From: Marinosulfonomonas sp.
GTDB lineage: Bacteria; Pseudomonadota; Alphaproteobacteria; Rhodobacterales; Rhodobacteraceae
NCBI GenBank assembly: GCA_015488685.1
Contig: WFNH01000072.1
Span: 1 to 37,128 of the forward strand
Direction of reading: 5' to 3'
Length of the DNA: 37,128 nucleotides
Shown: positions 22,310 to 32,033 of the stretch, one piece after another
How positions within the stretch are numbered: the stretch's first letter is position 1
How the letters are laid out: every line of letters starts with the position of its first letter
Position numbers and translations under genes: made by a program
Notes under the pieces: model-generated
The model's input: only the letters and a program-made list of their open reading frames with translations
Databases searched by the model: none
Told to the model about the DNA's origin: nothing

Positions 22310-23683
22310 TTACTCCGCCAGTGCCGCCAAAATCCGTGCCCAGCTGCGCGTGCCTTTGTGGAAACTCTCCATGTCGTATTTTTCGTTCGGCGAATGGATT
22401 GCGTCGTCATCTTTGCCAAAACCGATCAGCATGGCGTCCATGCCCAGCACCTCTTTGAAATGCCCGGCAATCGGGATCGATCCACCACAGCCCACATAGG
22501 CGGCGGGGCGGGGCCATTCATCCGACAGCGCCTGACGGGATTTTTCGAATGCCGGATTGTCGGTGGACATCTGCGAGGCCGGTGCGCCGCGGCTGGGGGT
22601 GAACTCGACGGTGAAATCCGAGGGCAGGTTGTCCTTTACATGTTTCACAAAGGCGTCGTGGATTTTGTCGGGATCCTGCTGGCCGACAAGGCGAAAACTG
22701 ATTTTGGCGCTGGCTTCGGCCGGTAGAACGGTTTTGAATCCGTCACCAATGTAGCCACCGCAGATCCCGTTCACTTCGCAAGTGGGGCGCGACCAGATCA
22801 TTTCCAGCGGCGTGCGGTCCTGTTCGCCTGCGGGTACAGACAGACCCACGTCGCCCAGATAGCCGGCGTGGTCAAAGGCCAGATTTTGCCACTGGCTGCG
22901 CATTTCATCGGTCAGTTCGGGCACATCGTCATAGAACCCTTCCAGCGTGATATGGCCGGTTTCATCGTGCAGTTTGGCGATGATGTCGGACAGAACATGG
23001 ATCGGATTGCCCGCCAGCCCGCCATACATGCCCGAATGCAGATCGCGCGCCGCACCTTTGATGGTGAAATCCTCGGTTACCATGCCGCGCAGTTGCGTGG
23101 TGATGGCGGGGACGGCGGATTCAAACAGGCCGGTGTCGCAGATCAGGGCGATGTCGGCGGTTAGTTCGTCGGCGTTTTGCTGCATGAAAGGCACCAGCGA
23201 GGGCGAGCCGGATTCCTCTTCGCCCTCGAAAAAGATCGAAACCTTGATCGGCAGGCTGCCGGTGACGGCTTTCCACGCGCGGCAGGCCTCGACAAAGGTC
23301 ATCAACTGCCCTTTGTCGTCGGATGATCCACGGCCCCGGATCACCACGCCTTTGTCGGTGTCTTCAAGGGCGGGTTCAAATGGCGGGGTGTCCCACAGCT
23401 CCAGCGGGTCGACCGGTTGCACATCGTAGTGGCCGTAAAACAGCACATGCGTGCCGGTGCCGTCATTATGGGCCACCACCATCGGGTGCCCCGCGGTCGG
23501 GCGTTTGCTGGCGTCAAAGCCAAGGCCGTTCAATTCATCCACCAGCCAATCGGCGGCGCGATCGCAATCGGCCTTGTAGGCAGGATCGGTGGAAATGGAC
23601 GGAATGCGCAACAGGTCCAGCAAACGGTCGGTGGCTTTGGGTAATTCGGCGTCGATATGGGCAAGAACGGCATCTAGGGTCAT
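22310..23683 (-). CDS. M20-family metallopeptidase (dipeptidase/carboxypeptidase type)
   Basis: A 457-residue cytosolic hydrolase. Zinc-ligand motifs are in order: GHYDVQPV (H85, D87), GSSDDKG (D122), EGEEESGS (153-160), ICDTG, and the late HSPNEKYD. A dimerisation lid domain lies between. Length and the GHYDVQP and HSPNE motifs fit the M20 dipeptidase group that cleaves short peptides. Substrate is not defined. GGAG 8 nt before ATG 23683 supports the start; a longer frame to 23803 has no coding character. The secreted protein gene follows in the same direction. Confidence 0.92.
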   Translation of the reverse strand: MTLDAVLAHIDAELPKATDRLLDLLRIPSISTDPAYKADCDRAADWLVDELNGLGFDASKRPTAGHPMVVAHNDGTGTHVLFYGHYDVQPVDPLELWDTPPFEPALEDTDKGVVIRGRGSSDDKGQLMTFVEACRAWKAVTGSLPIKVSIFFEGEEESGSPSLVPFMQQNADELTADIALICDTGLFESAVPAITTQLRGMVTEDFTIKGAARDLHSGMYGGLAGNPIHVLSDIIAKLHDETGHITLEGFYDDVPELTDEMRSQWQNLAFDHAGYLGDVGLSVPAGEQDRTPLEMIWSRPTCEVNGICGGYIGDGFKTVLPAEASAKISFRLVGQQDPDKIHDAFVKHVKDNLPSDFTVEFTPSRGAPASQMSTDNPAFEKSRQALSDEWPRPAAYVGCGGSIPIAGHFKEVLGMDAMLIGFGKDDDAIHSPNEKYDMESFHKGTRSWARILAALAE

Positions 23684-23803
23684 GGGAATGCTCCGGTGTT
23701 GTTTCGCGGGTGACCCTAGCACCGTGGTGGGAACTGTCCAGAGGCACTGGTCAGATGCAGGCGGGCAGGGTAGGGTTTTAGTAAATCTGTTTTGGAGGGA
23801 CAA

Positions 23804-24412
23804 ATGGTTAAAGTTTTAACGGCAGCGGCAATTATCGCATTGGGGGTCACGCAGGCATTGGCGGGCGAAGCGCCTTTTACCGGCAAAGAGGCCAAGCGGA
23901 TGCTGTTTTCGCCCAAGGCAACTGAATTTGTCGTGGTGCCGCAGGATTTCATGACCGAGGTTGATATTAAGACCCTGAAACTGATGGCAGATATGCCCGA
24001 GTTCAAGGCGGTGCTGTATTACGGGGCTATTGCGGCCTCGCCCAAACGGGGGTTGGCGAATAAAGCAACGGTTGCTATGGCCAATCACCATAGTGTTAAA
24101 GCGGCCGAGGCGCAGGCGATAAAGGAATGTAATGCCCTTCGGGGGGGCGGGCCAAAGTGTTTGATGGTGGCTTATATTGTTCCGCGCAAATTTTCCGAGC
24201 AGCCATTGCAGTTATCCGCCAGCGCCACCACGGCATTCAGGAAAACATATCTGAAAGGACGCGGGTCCAAGGCGATGGCGATTTCGCCAACAACCGGCGA
24301 TTATGCGATTGCCAAAGGCGACGGGGCGGCGGATGCAGCGCTTGCCGCTTGTAACAAGTCTGCCGCAGAAAAGGGCGCAACTGACTGTAAGGTTGTAATT
24401 CAGGATAATTAG
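23804..24412 (+). CDS. Secreted protein with two Cys-pair repeats, upstream of hemA
   Basis: A 202-residue protein with a signal peptide ending ALAGEA near residue 21. Two related segments, AAEAQAIKECNALRGGGPKC and ADAALAACNKSAAEKGATDC, each hold a Cys pair about 10 residues apart, like DUF4189-type repeats, so two disulfides are likely. From memory, homologues beside hemA in Rhodobacteraceae are often labelled 5-aminolevulic acid synthase; that label has no basis in the sequence. GGAGGGACAA directly precedes ATG 23804. Function is unknown. Confidence 0.75.
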   Translation: MVKVLTAAAIIALGVTQALAGEAPFTGKEAKRMLFSPKATEFVVVPQDFMTEVDIKTLKLMADMPEFKAVLYYGAIAASPKRGLANKATVAMANHHSVKAAEAQAIKECNALRGGGPKCLMVAYIVPRKFSEQPLQLSASATTAFRKTYLKGRGSKAMAISPTTGDYAIAKGDGAADAALAACNKSAAEKGATDCKVVIQDN

Positions 24413-24433
24413 GTCGCGCGGCATTTTGTAACC

Positions 24434-24449
24434 TGTTTTTGTTAAAACA
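24434..24449. promoter_or_regulatory. Dyad TGTTTT-N4-AAAACA upstream of hemA
   Basis: A perfect 6-bp inverted repeat with a 4-bp centre lies about 75 bp before the hemA start. It may be an operator or part of the 3' end of the preceding gene. It does not fit the TTGAT-N4-ATCAA FNR or the TGT-N12-ACA PpsR patterns known for tetrapyrrole genes. Confidence 0.35.
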
Positions 24450-24521
24450 TCTGCGCTATTCCCTGTGATAACGCGAACGACAGCGGTGATTCTGGGCCGT
24501 TGGGTATTAGGGAGCTGACCA

Positions 24522-25745
24522 TTGGATTATTCCGCCAAGATCGACGAAAGCCTGCAACGTCTGCATGACGAGGGGCGCTATCGCACCTTTATCGATATCG
24601 AACGTCGCAAGGGGGCTTTCCCGCATGCGATCTGGCGCAAACCCGATGGTAGCGAGCAGGAAATCACCGTCTGGTGTGGCAATGATTATCTGGGCATGGG
24701 CCAGCACCCGCATGTGCTGGAAGCAATGCACGATGCACTGCGTGCAACGGGCGCCGGTTCGGGCGGCACCCGTAATATTTCCGGCACCACGGTGTACCAC
24801 AAGGCGCTGGAATCCGAGCTGGCCGATCTGCACCAGAAAGAAGCGGCGCTGATTTTCACCTCGGCCTATATTGCCAATGACGCCACGCTTTCCACCCTGC
24901 CGCTGTTGTTCCCCGGGCTGACCATTCTATCGGACGAATTGAACCATGCGTCGATGATTCAGGGAATTCGTCACGGCAATTGCGCCAAGAAGATCTGGCG
25001 CCACAACGATGTGGCGCATTTGCGCGAATTGCTGGAAGAACTGGACAAGGACGCACCGAAACTGATTGCCTTTGAATCAATCTATTCGATGGATGGGGAT
25101 TTCGGTCCAATCGAAGAAGTGCTTGATCTGGCAGAAGAATTCAACGCGCTGACCTATATCGACGAAGTGCATGCAGTGGGCATGTATGGAACACATGGTG
25201 CGGGCGTGGCCGAACGCGATGGGCTGATGGACCGGATCGACATTATCAACGGCACCTTGGGTAAGGCATACGGCGTGCATGGCGGCTATATCGCCACCAG
25301 CGCCAAGATGGCGGATGCGATCCGTTCTTATGCGCCCGGCTTTATTTTCACCACCAGCCTGCCGCCAGCAGTTGCAGCAGGGGCGGCGGCATCGGTCAAA
25401 CATCTGAAAACCGATCCGCATCTGCGTGAGTTGCAACAGACCCATGCACGCATCCTGAAGGACCGGCTAAAGGCGATGGGCCTGCCGATCACCGATCACG
25501 GCAGTCATATCGTGCCGGTGCATGTGGGGGATCCGGTTAAATGCAAGATGCTGTCTGATCTGCTGCTGGAAAATTATGGTATTTACGTTCAGCCGATCAA
25601 CTTTCCGACCGTGCCGCGCGGCACCGAACGGCTGCGGTTTACACCGTCGCCGGTGCATGGCCCCGAAGAGATGGATAAACTGGTTCATGCGCTGGATGAT
25701 CTATGGTCTCAATGTGCGCTAAATCGCGCCGACCTTACTGGGTGA
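24522..25745 (+). CDS. hemA: HemA, 5-aminolevulinate synthase (TTG start)
   Basis: A 407-residue PLP enzyme condensing glycine with succinyl-CoA to 5-aminolevulinate, the first step of tetrapyrrole synthesis in alphaproteobacteria. [38 protein letters not shown] and [12 protein letters not shown] are present; the PLP lysine is K248, as in the Rhodobacter enzyme. The start is TTG at 24522: GGGAG lies 7-8 nt upstream, and MDYSAKID aligns with the known N-terminus MDYN of Rhodobacter HemA. No ATG alternative keeps that segment. Confidence 0.95.
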   Translation: MDYSAKIDESLQRLHDEGRYRTFIDIERRKGAFPHAIWRKPDGSEQEITVWCGNDYLGMGQHPHVLEAMHDALRATGAGSGGTRNISGTTVYHKALESELADLHQKEAALIFTSAYIANDATLSTLPLLFPGLTILSDELNHASMIQGIRHGNCAKKIWRHNDVAHLRELLEELDKDAPKLIAFESIYSMDGDFGPIEEVLDLAEEFNALTYIDEVHAVGMYGTHGAGVAERDGLMDRIDIINGTLGKAYGVHGGYIATSAKMADAIRSYAPGFIFTTSLPPAVAAGAAASVKHLKTDPHLRELQQTHARILKDRLKAMGLPITDHGSHIVPVHVGDPVKCKMLSDLLLENYGIYVQPINFPTVPRGTERLRFTPSPVHGPEEMDKLVHALDDLWSQCALNRADLTG

Positions 25746-25861
25746 ACTATCTCAAAACGTGCAATTTTAGTTGGCTTGTGGTAACGATTCCGTAATAGGT
25801 TGGCGTAAAGCGAATCGTCAGCATTTTTGGGGACTATCGAGGTGACATCGGAGCAGGGCAC

Positions 25862-27100
25862 ATGATCGGGCGCATTTTTACGCCTAAAGAGGCTGAAGAA
25901 ACAGTCCAGCCAGCCGGATTCGATGCTTATGACCTGCATCTTGGGGATATCATGCGCGGCGAACGTGCGACCCTTGGTAAATCCCTTTTGGATGTACAGC
26001 GTGAACTGAAGATCAAGGCAACCTATGTTGCGGCGATTGAAAACGCTGATCCCAGCGCCTTTGAATCCCCCAGTTTTATTGCCGGTTATGTGCGTTCCTA
26101 TGCGCGCTATCTGGGGATGGATCCGGAATGGGCCTTTCAGAAATTCTGCAACGAAAGCAATTATGAAACAGCGCATGGCATGTCGGCGCAGGCGTCAACG
26201 GCTGCCGCTCAAAAATCCGAACGCGATGTGCAAAAACGCGATGCTGTTCGTGATCCCTTGGCTGATCCGAATGCCACTTTTCTGCCCCGTAAAGAATCTT
26301 TCTTTTCCGGCATTGAACTAAACGCGATCGGGTCGGTTCTGGTTCTGGTCGCGCTTATTGGCGGCATCGGGTATGGCGGATGGACCGTGCTGCAAGAAGT
26401 GCAGCGTGTGCAGTTTGCACCTGTCGAGCAGGCTCCGGGGCTTGCCGCTACAGTTGATCCGCTGGCTGGTCGTGCGGATGTGCTGGCAATGAATGAAGAT
26501 GAAACTGCCGGTTTTGTTGCTCCTTCGTCAGATGCATTGGACCGGTTATATCGCCCGCAAGCGCTTGAAGTGCCGGTGATGGTTCCGCGGGATGGTCCAA
26601 TAGCAGCGCTTGATCCCGATAGTTTCGGAACGCTGGCACCGGATAGCAGCCTTAGTGGCCCCGAGCTTCGCCGTGTAATGGCAGGCTTGGATCAACCTGA
26701 TTTATCGCCCGAACCAATCGACCCGACCCTTATCAAGGTGGTCGAGGACGGCGTGCCCGAAGTTGCCATTTTTGCTGTCCGTGAATCATGGGTTCGTGTC
26801 AGATCCGCTGACGGCACTGTGATCTTTGAGAAGGTCATGCAGCCCGGTGACAAATTTGTGCTGCCCAAAACAGAAGAACCACCAACCCTTCGGACCGGTT
26901 ATGCTGGCGGGGTTTATTTTGCGGTGAATGGCAAAACATATGGTCCGGCAGGCGAGGGCGCTTCGGTGGTAAGCAAGATTGCATTGGGTGAAGGTGAAAT
27001 CACTGAAAAATACGCGCTGGCAGACCTGACAAAAAATGAAGAATTGGCCAAAGTGGTTGCCGAACTTTCGGTTGATCCTGCCATTCCGGCGGACGAATAA
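25862..27100 (+). CDS. RodZ-like protein: HTH domain, one membrane helix, DUF4115 domain
   Basis: A 412-residue bitopic protein. Residues about 25-95 form a RodZ-type helix-turn-helix (LGDIMRGERATLGKSLLDVQRELKI, then SFIAGYVRSYARYLGMD). One membrane helix follows at about 155-176. After a Pro/Asp-rich periplasmic linker comes a C-terminal DUF4115-like domain (SWVRVRSADGTVIFEKVMQPGDKF). RodZ links MreB to the elongation machinery. This protein is longer than E. coli RodZ. GGAG 9 nt before the ATG supports the start. It directly precedes ispG, as rodZ does in E. coli, which supports the assignment. Confidence 0.85.
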   Translation: MIGRIFTPKEAEETVQPAGFDAYDLHLGDIMRGERATLGKSLLDVQRELKIKATYVAAIENADPSAFESPSFIAGYVRSYARYLGMDPEWAFQKFCNESNYETAHGMSAQASTAAAQKSERDVQKRDAVRDPLADPNATFLPRKESFFSGIELNAIGSVLVLVALIGGIGYGGWTVLQEVQRVQFAPVEQAPGLAATVDPLAGRADVLAMNEDETAGFVAPSSDALDRLYRPQALEVPVMVPRDGPIAALDPDSFGTLAPDSSLSGPELRRVMAGLDQPDLSPEPIDPTLIKVVEDGVPEVAIFAVRESWVRVRSADGTVIFEKVMQPGDKFVLPKTEEPPTLRTGYAGGVYFAVNGKTYGPAGEGASVVSKIALGEGEITEKYALADLTKNEELAKVVAELSVDPAIPADE

Positions 27101-27184
27101 GCCCGGCTTGGCGTTGCACCTGTTTGCGCAGGTGATTATCTATTTCACAGACAAACCTGTAACAGCCCGAAAAAGGCCCGTGTG

Positions 27185-28315
27185 ATGACGCATAATCCGA
27201 TCCGTCCGTGGCGCGATATTGACCGTCGCAAATCCCGCAAAATCCACGTTGGCCCTGTGCCGATCGGGGGGGATGCGCCGATTGCGGTGCAGACAATGAC
27301 CAACACGCTGACATCCGACGCAGCAGCAACCATCAAACAGGTTCTGGCCTGCGCCGAGGCGGGGGCCGATATCGTGCGGGTTTCGGTGCCGGATGTGGAG
27401 TCGTCCGCCGCCCTGAAGGAAATCGTCGCCGAAAGCCCCGTGCCAATCGTCGCCGATATCCATTTCCATTACAAACGCGCCATCGAGGCCGCCGAGGCGG
27501 GCGCGGCCTGTCTGCGGATCAACCCCGGCAACATCGGCAATCCTGACCGCGTGAAGGATGTGATCAAGGCCGCGCGTGATCATGGTTGTTCGATCCGCAT
27601 CGGTGTGAACGCTGGGTCACTGGAAAAACACCTGCTGGAAAAATACGGCGAGCCATGCCCCGATGCGATGGTTGAAAGCGGGCTGGAACATATCCGCATC
27701 CTGCAAGACAATGATTTTCACGAATTCAAGATTTCGGTCAAGGCGTCGGATGTGTTCATGACCGCCGCTGCCTACCAACAACTGGCCGAGGCCACAGACG
27801 CGCCGATCCATCTGGGCGTGACCGAGGCGGGCGGATTGGTGTCCGGCACCATCAAATCGGCCATCGGCCTTGGCAATCTGCTGTGGGCGGGCATTGGCGA
27901 TACCATCCGCGTGTCCCTGTCTGCCGATCCGGTGGAAGAGGTCAAGGTGGGCTTTGAAATTCTGAAATCGCTAGGCCTGCGCCATCGCGGCGTGAACATC
28001 ATTTCCTGCCCCTCTTGCGCGCGGCAGGGATTTGATGTGATCAAGGTGGTGGACACGCTGGAACGTCGCCTTGAGCACATCAAAACCCCGATGTCGCTAA
28101 GTATCATTGGCTGTGTGGTGAATGGTCCGGGCGAAGCCTTGATGACCGATGTCGGTTTCACCGGCGGCGGGGCAGGCAGCGGCATGGTATATATCGCAGG
28201 TGCCCAGAGCCACAAGTTAAGCAACGAGGAAATGATCGAACACATCGTTGAGCAGGTCGAGGAATGCGCCGCCGTGATCGAGTCCGAGATCGCCAAGGCA
28301 AAAGCGGCAGAGTAG
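27185..28315 (+). CDS. ispG: IspG, 4-hydroxy-3-methylbut-2-en-1-yl diphosphate synthase
   Basis: A 376-residue MEP-pathway enzyme. The TIM-barrel part contains [18 protein letters not shown] and RINPGNIG; the [4Fe-4S] cluster is held by C275, C278 and C310 with E317 (SCPSC and GCVVNGPGE). It reductively opens MEcPP to HMBPP. An in-frame GTG at 27182 precedes the ATG by one codon; AAGG at 8 nt suits the ATG. It lies 84 bp after the RodZ-like gene. Its 3' side abuts the structured element at 28333. Confidence 0.96.
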   Translation: MTHNPIRPWRDIDRRKSRKIHVGPVPIGGDAPIAVQTMTNTLTSDAAATIKQVLACAEAGADIVRVSVPDVESSAALKEIVAESPVPIVADIHFHYKRAIEAAEAGAACLRINPGNIGNPDRVKDVIKAARDHGCSIRIGVNAGSLEKHLLEKYGEPCPDAMVESGLEHIRILQDNDFHEFKISVKASDVFMTAAAYQQLAEATDAPIHLGVTEAGGLVSGTIKSAIGLGNLLWAGIGDTIRVSLSADPVEEVKVGFEILKSLGLRHRGVNIISCPSCARQGFDVIKVVDTLERRLEHIKTPMSLSIIGCVVNGPGEALMTDVGFTGGGAGSGMVYIAGAQSHKLSNEEMIEHIVEQVEECAAVIESEIAKAKAAE

Positions 28316-28332
28316 CCGCCCGTCTATTCGGT

Positions 28333-28602
28333 TAGGGCCTGTTGACGTTCCCCACACCACACCGGTTTCGACCCAAAATCCGCCAGTGCAAGCCAATTGA
28401 GTGCCGCAAGGGTGGTCCCCTTGCAAGCGAAATTGGTGTCGCAATGGAGGATTTTGGTGAAATCCCTGCGGGACGCGGCCAAAATTGCTTCCAACGCGTG
28501 GATTTCCCCTTACCGATGCCGGTATCGCTGCGGGAAAATCAACGCGCTGGCTGCAATTTTGGACTCGCGCCAGTGCGGTGTGTGGAACGTCAACAGGCCC
28601 TA
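28333..28602. mobile_element. 270-bp nested-hairpin, MITE-like element flanked by TA
   Basis: Terminal inverted repeats of 33 bp (28333-28365 and 28570-28602) begin TAGGGCCTGTTGACGTTCC and differ at three positions. Between them are two long hairpins. The left one is closed by CCAAAATCC/GGATTTTGG (28373-28381 and 28449-28457), with inner stems CCAATT/AATTGG and GCAAGGG/CCCTTGC. The right one is closed by CCAAAATTGC/GCAATTTTGG (28479-28488 and 28553-28562), with inner stems. There is no open frame. The outer TA on both sides could be a target duplication. All four transition-type mismatches in the outer and right stems are G-U pairs in minus-strand RNA, the strand of the dsbA-like transcript. 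Confidence 0.75.
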
Positions 28603-28625
28603 GTAAAGACGGGCGGTGCCTGCGA

Positions 28626-29375
28626 CTATTCTTTGCGGGCCTTTGCGACGATAGCCTGCATATTGTCCTGTGGGACATATCCGCGGATCAACTGATCGCC
28701 AATAATAAAGGTAGGGGTGCCGGATATTTTCAGGCGCTGACCCAGAGCACGGTTGGCCTTGATTACTTGCATCACTTCGGTGCTTTTCATTTTGTCCAGC
28801 AATGCTGCACTATCCAGTTCAAAGCCATCTGCAATATGTGTCAATGCCGCTTCGCTAGGCTCGCCACGCATTTCCATTAGGGCGTTGCTTACCTCATGAT
28901 ATTTTTCGGGGCCATCCAGCATCAATACCGCGACGGCAAATTGAGCCGCAGTCAATGAATCCGGTCCAAGGATTGGAAACTCCTTATATATGAATTTTAT
29001 GTTTCCGTCTTTTTCAAGCAATCGCGCCACCTCTGGGTGGGCGCGTTTGCAGTAAGGGCAACGGTAATCGGAAAATTCAACAATGGTGACATCGCCATCC
29101 GGGTTGCCGCCTACATAGGATACGCCGTCGTTGAAAATTTCCTCAGCGTTGGTTTGCAACAGAGTTGCATCATTGGCTGCTTCGTCGGCAGCCTGCCGTT
29201 GCTCGAGTTCGTTGATGGCTTCCAGCAGCACCTCGGGGTTTTCCATCAGATAGGCGCGGACTTCGGCGCGAAACACATCGCGTTCGCTGTCGGTCATATC
29301 CATCAGGTCGGTGGCCATCGCCGGTGCGGTAAATGTGGTGATGGCCAATGCTGTGGCCAAAAGGATGCGTTTCAT
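28626..29375 (-). CDS. DsbA-family thiol-disulfide oxidoreductase, periplasmic
   Basis: A 249-residue protein with a signal peptide (about 1-21, APAMA), an N-terminal helical extension (about 25-80) and a thioredoxin fold with CPYC (C106, C109) in FSDYRCPYCKRAHPEV. The cis-Pro loop is SGTPTFIIGDQ. The acidic N-terminal segment and this active site resemble DsbA-like proteins of the Com1/ScsC group, which may act as oxidases or isomerases. GGAG for this gene lies in the last codons of the upstream M48 gene, so the two are cotranscribed. The 3' side runs into the 270-bp structured element. Confidence 0.92.
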   Translation of the reverse strand: MKRILLATALAITTFTAPAMATDLMDMTDSERDVFRAEVRAYLMENPEVLLEAINELEQRQAADEAANDATLLQTNAEEIFNDGVSYVGGNPDGDVTIVEFSDYRCPYCKRAHPEVARLLEKDGNIKFIYKEFPILGPDSLTAAQFAVAVLMLDGPEKYHEVSNALMEMRGEPSEAALTHIADGFELDSAALLDKMKSTEVMQVIKANRALGQRLKISGTPTFIIGDQLIRGYVPQDNMQAIVAKARKE

Positions 29376-29382
29376 GTTGGTT

Positions 29383-30720
29383 TTATCTCCGTTTTTCTAC
29401 TGCTTGTGCAGCTCTTAACACGTCTTGTGCCCGATTCCACCCCGCCGAGCCACGCGGCAAAAGGCCCGTGGCGCGTTTGGCGTGAAGGGCTGCGTCATTC
29501 AGGCGGCCGCGCAAGGCATAGCGTTCGGCAGTGGCAAGCGATGCCATGCCGTTGTTGCCGGCTTTCGCATAGGCCATCGCCAGATCGCGCATCATGCGCT
29601 CATCCTGCGGATCACGCGCGCGGGCTTTTTCCAACACGGGCAGCGCCTTTTTGACGTTGCCTTGGGCCAGCAGGGCATGACCATAGCCCGCAAGGATCAG
29701 TGCCTCGTGCGGGGCAATCGACACGGCTTTGGCATAGGCCGCAGCGGCGGCGTTGAATTTGCGAGATTCCAGCAGGATCTGGCCGCGTAGCTCGTGGGCA
29801 TAGGGATCATTCGGGCGGGCCTTGACCAAAGCATCCACTGCTTTCAGCGCCTTTTTGACGTTGGGTATCCGGTGATAGGCTACGGCCTTCATCATCAGGG
29901 CTACGTCTTTGTAACTGCTTTTGCGGGCTTCGCGCAGGCCCCAGTTGGGGTTGCGGATAAAGGCCCCCAGTTTGCCACGGGCGCGGGCATACCAGTAACC
30001 GGCATTCGGATCGGGTTTGCCTTGCGGGCCATAGGCGGCGGCATAGCCTTTGACCGCGCGCAACCGGTCGCGCGACATCGGGTGGGTCAGGGCGTAGGGA
30101 TCAATGTGGCGCGAGGTAGACGAGAACGCCTCTTGGCCGCGAAACAGGTCCAGCACCTTGACCATCGCCTGGGGGTCAATCCCGGCGCGGGCCATGAAGC
30201 GGGCACCGGATTGGTCAGCTGAATTTTCTTCGCTGCGTGTGTGGGACAGGAATACCCTTTGGGCCGAACTCATCGCGCCGATAGCGGCACCTGTGCCGGC
30301 TGTTGTGTTTCCCGAAGCCGCCCCCGCAGCAAGCGATAGCAATATCCCCAAACCGGCCGCCGTTTTTGCCGACCGCATATTGGCCAGCCGCCGCGAGATG
30401 TGGCCATTGGCGATATGTGCGGTTTCGTGGGCGATGACCGCTTGCAATTCTTCGGCGGTTTTCAGTTTCAGGATCAGGCCCGAGTGGATGAACATATGCT
30501 GGTTGTCTGCGACAAAGGCATTCAGAGAACTGTCGTTGATCACCAGAATTTTGATATGGGTGCCGTTTAGTCCGGCGGCCGCAAAGATCGGTTGCGCCAG
30601 CTTGCGTAGGGCATATTCGATTTCGGCATCGCGGATCAGGCTTTGGGCGCTGGCGCCGGTAGTCAGGGCGGCGAGGATTAACGCGACTTGCAGAAACCGT
30701 TTGATAAAAAATGCTGCCAT
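29383..30720 (-). CDS. M48-family metalloprotease with TPR repeats (BepA-like), periplasmic
   Basis: A 445-residue protein. A signal peptide (MAAFFIKRFLQVALILAAL, to ASAQS near 26) precedes the peptidase domain with HETAH (98-102) as zinc site and glutamate ligand region EENSADQSG. From about residue 250 there are tetratricopeptide-like repeats (KARPNDPYAHELRGQILLESRKF and following). This is the layout of BepA/YfgC, which acts in outer-membrane protein quality control. AAGAAGG before ATG 30720 sets the start; the frame stays open to 30903 without support. The dsbA-like gene follows 7 nt downstream. Confidence 0.92.
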   Translation of the reverse strand: MAAFFIKRFLQVALILAALTTGASAQSLIRDAEIEYALRKLAQPIFAAAGLNGTHIKILVINDSSLNAFVADNQHMFIHSGLILKLKTAEELQAVIAHETAHIANGHISRRLANMRSAKTAAGLGILLSLAAGAASGNTTAGTGAAIGAMSSAQRVFLSHTRSEENSADQSGARFMARAGIDPQAMVKVLDLFRGQEAFSSTSRHIDPYALTHPMSRDRLRAVKGYAAAYGPQGKPDPNAGYWYARARGKLGAFIRNPNWGLREARKSSYKDVALMMKAVAYHRIPNVKKALKAVDALVKARPNDPYAHELRGQILLESRKFNAAAAAYAKAVSIAPHEALILAGYGHALLAQGNVKKALPVLEKARARDPQDERMMRDLAMAYAKAGNNGMASLATAERYALRGRLNDAALHAKRATGLLPRGSAGWNRAQDVLRAAQAVEKRR

Positions 30721-30781
30721 TGACCTTCTTTGCATTGCTTGGGAAAAGACCCCTGAATGTGGCGCAGTTTGCGGGGGGAAG

Positions 30782-31933
30782 ATGAAAACATCAAGTCGAA
30801 GCGTGGTTGATCCCTTTATCGTGATGGATGTGATGGAGGCCGCGCGCGCTGCCGAACAGGCAGGGCGCCATATTATCCATATGGAAGTTGGCCAGCCCGG
30901 CACCCCCGCCCCCGTGGATGCGCGCGCGGCCTTGGCGGAGGCGATGCAGGATCAGGCGATGGGCTACACCGTGGCGCTGGGGTTGCCGGAGCTGCGGGCG
31001 CGGATCGCCCGTTTGTATCAGGAATGGTATGGCATTTCACTTGATCCGGCACGGGTGATCGTGACCCCCGGCTCCAGCGGGGCGTTCATTCTGGCCTTTA
31101 CCACGTTGTTTGATGCAGGTGCGCGGGTTGGGCTGGGCGAGCCGGGCTATCCGTCTTACCGGCAAATTCTGAGTGCGCTGGATCTGGCACCGGTGGGGAT
31201 TCAAACTTCGGCTGAAAACCGCCTGCAGCCGGTGCCTGCCGATCTGGCCGGGCTTGATCTGGACGGGTTGATCGTGGCCTCGCCTGCGAATCCCTCGGGC
31301 ACCATGCTGGACAGGGGGGCGATGGAGGGGTTGATCCATGCCTGTGCCGATCAGGGGATCAGTTTCATTTCCGATGAAATCTACCACGGTATCCAATACG
31401 AAGGCCGCGCGGTTTCAGCGCTGGAGATCAGTGATGATGTCTATGTGATCAATTCCTTTTCCAAGTATTTCTCGATGACAGGCTGGCGGGTCGGCTGGAT
31501 GGTGGTGCCCGCCGATCATGTGCGCGTGATCGAGCGGCTGGCGCAGAATATGTTCATCTGCCCCTCGCATGCCTCGCAACTGGTGGCGCTGGCGGCGATC
31601 GAATGTGGCGGGGAGCTTGAGGGGAACATGGATGTCTACCACGAAAACCGCCGGTTGATGCTGGAGGGGTTGCCGAAGGTGGGCTTTGACAGGATCGCGC
31701 CGCCGGACGGGGCGTTTTACATCTATGCGGATGTGTCTTCGATGACGGACGACAGCCGCGCTTTTGCGGATCAGATTTTGCAAGAGGCCGGTGTGGCGGT
31801 GACGCCGGGGCTGGATTTCGATCCCATTCGCGGGGCAGGGACGCTGCGGTTTTCCTATGCGCGGGCGACAGAGGATATTGTCGAAGGTCTGGCACGGCTG
31901 AAGGTGTTCATGGACAAACGCGGTGCGGGCTGA
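30782..31933 (+). CDS. PLP-dependent class I/II aminotransferase
   Basis: A 383-residue fold-type I aminotransferase. MEVGQPGTPAP near the start, TPGSSGAFILAF, ASPANPSGTML, SDEIYHGIQY and the PLP lysine K228 in SFSKYFSMTGWRVGW are all present. The amino-acid substrate is not determinable. ATG 30782 has GGGGGGAAG upstream. The frame stays open to 30104, but that part is antisense to the M48 gene and is not protein-like. It is divergent from the M48 gene with only 61 bp between starts. Confidence 0.92.
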   Translation: MKTSSRSVVDPFIVMDVMEAARAAEQAGRHIIHMEVGQPGTPAPVDARAALAEAMQDQAMGYTVALGLPELRARIARLYQEWYGISLDPARVIVTPGSSGAFILAFTTLFDAGARVGLGEPGYPSYRQILSALDLAPVGIQTSAENRLQPVPADLAGLDLDGLIVASPANPSGTMLDRGAMEGLIHACADQGISFISDEIYHGIQYEGRAVSALEISDDVYVINSFSKYFSMTGWRVGWMVVPADHVRVIERLAQNMFICPSHASQLVALAAIECGGELEGNMDVYHENRRLMLEGLPKVGFDRIAPPDGAFYIYADVSSMTDDSRAFADQILQEAGVAVTPGLDFDPIRGAGTLRFSYARATEDIVEGLARLKVFMDKRGAG

Positions 31934-32033
31934 CGGGGCAGAATGCCTGCGGCGCGGATATTTAGGGAACAAAGATGGGAAGGCTGTTTCGCAATTGCTG
32001 GCGGGGCGGTATAGTCACCGAAAAAGGTGGCAG

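Noticed and set aside
24434-24449. FNR or PpsR site controlling hemA
   Set aside because: The dyad has the wrong spacing and wrong half-sites for both regulators, so it is listed only as an unassigned palindrome.
30104-30781. N-terminal extension of the aminotransferase frame by 226 codons
   Set aside because: It is antisense to the M48 protease, has no family similarity, and a good ribosome site supports the start at 30782.
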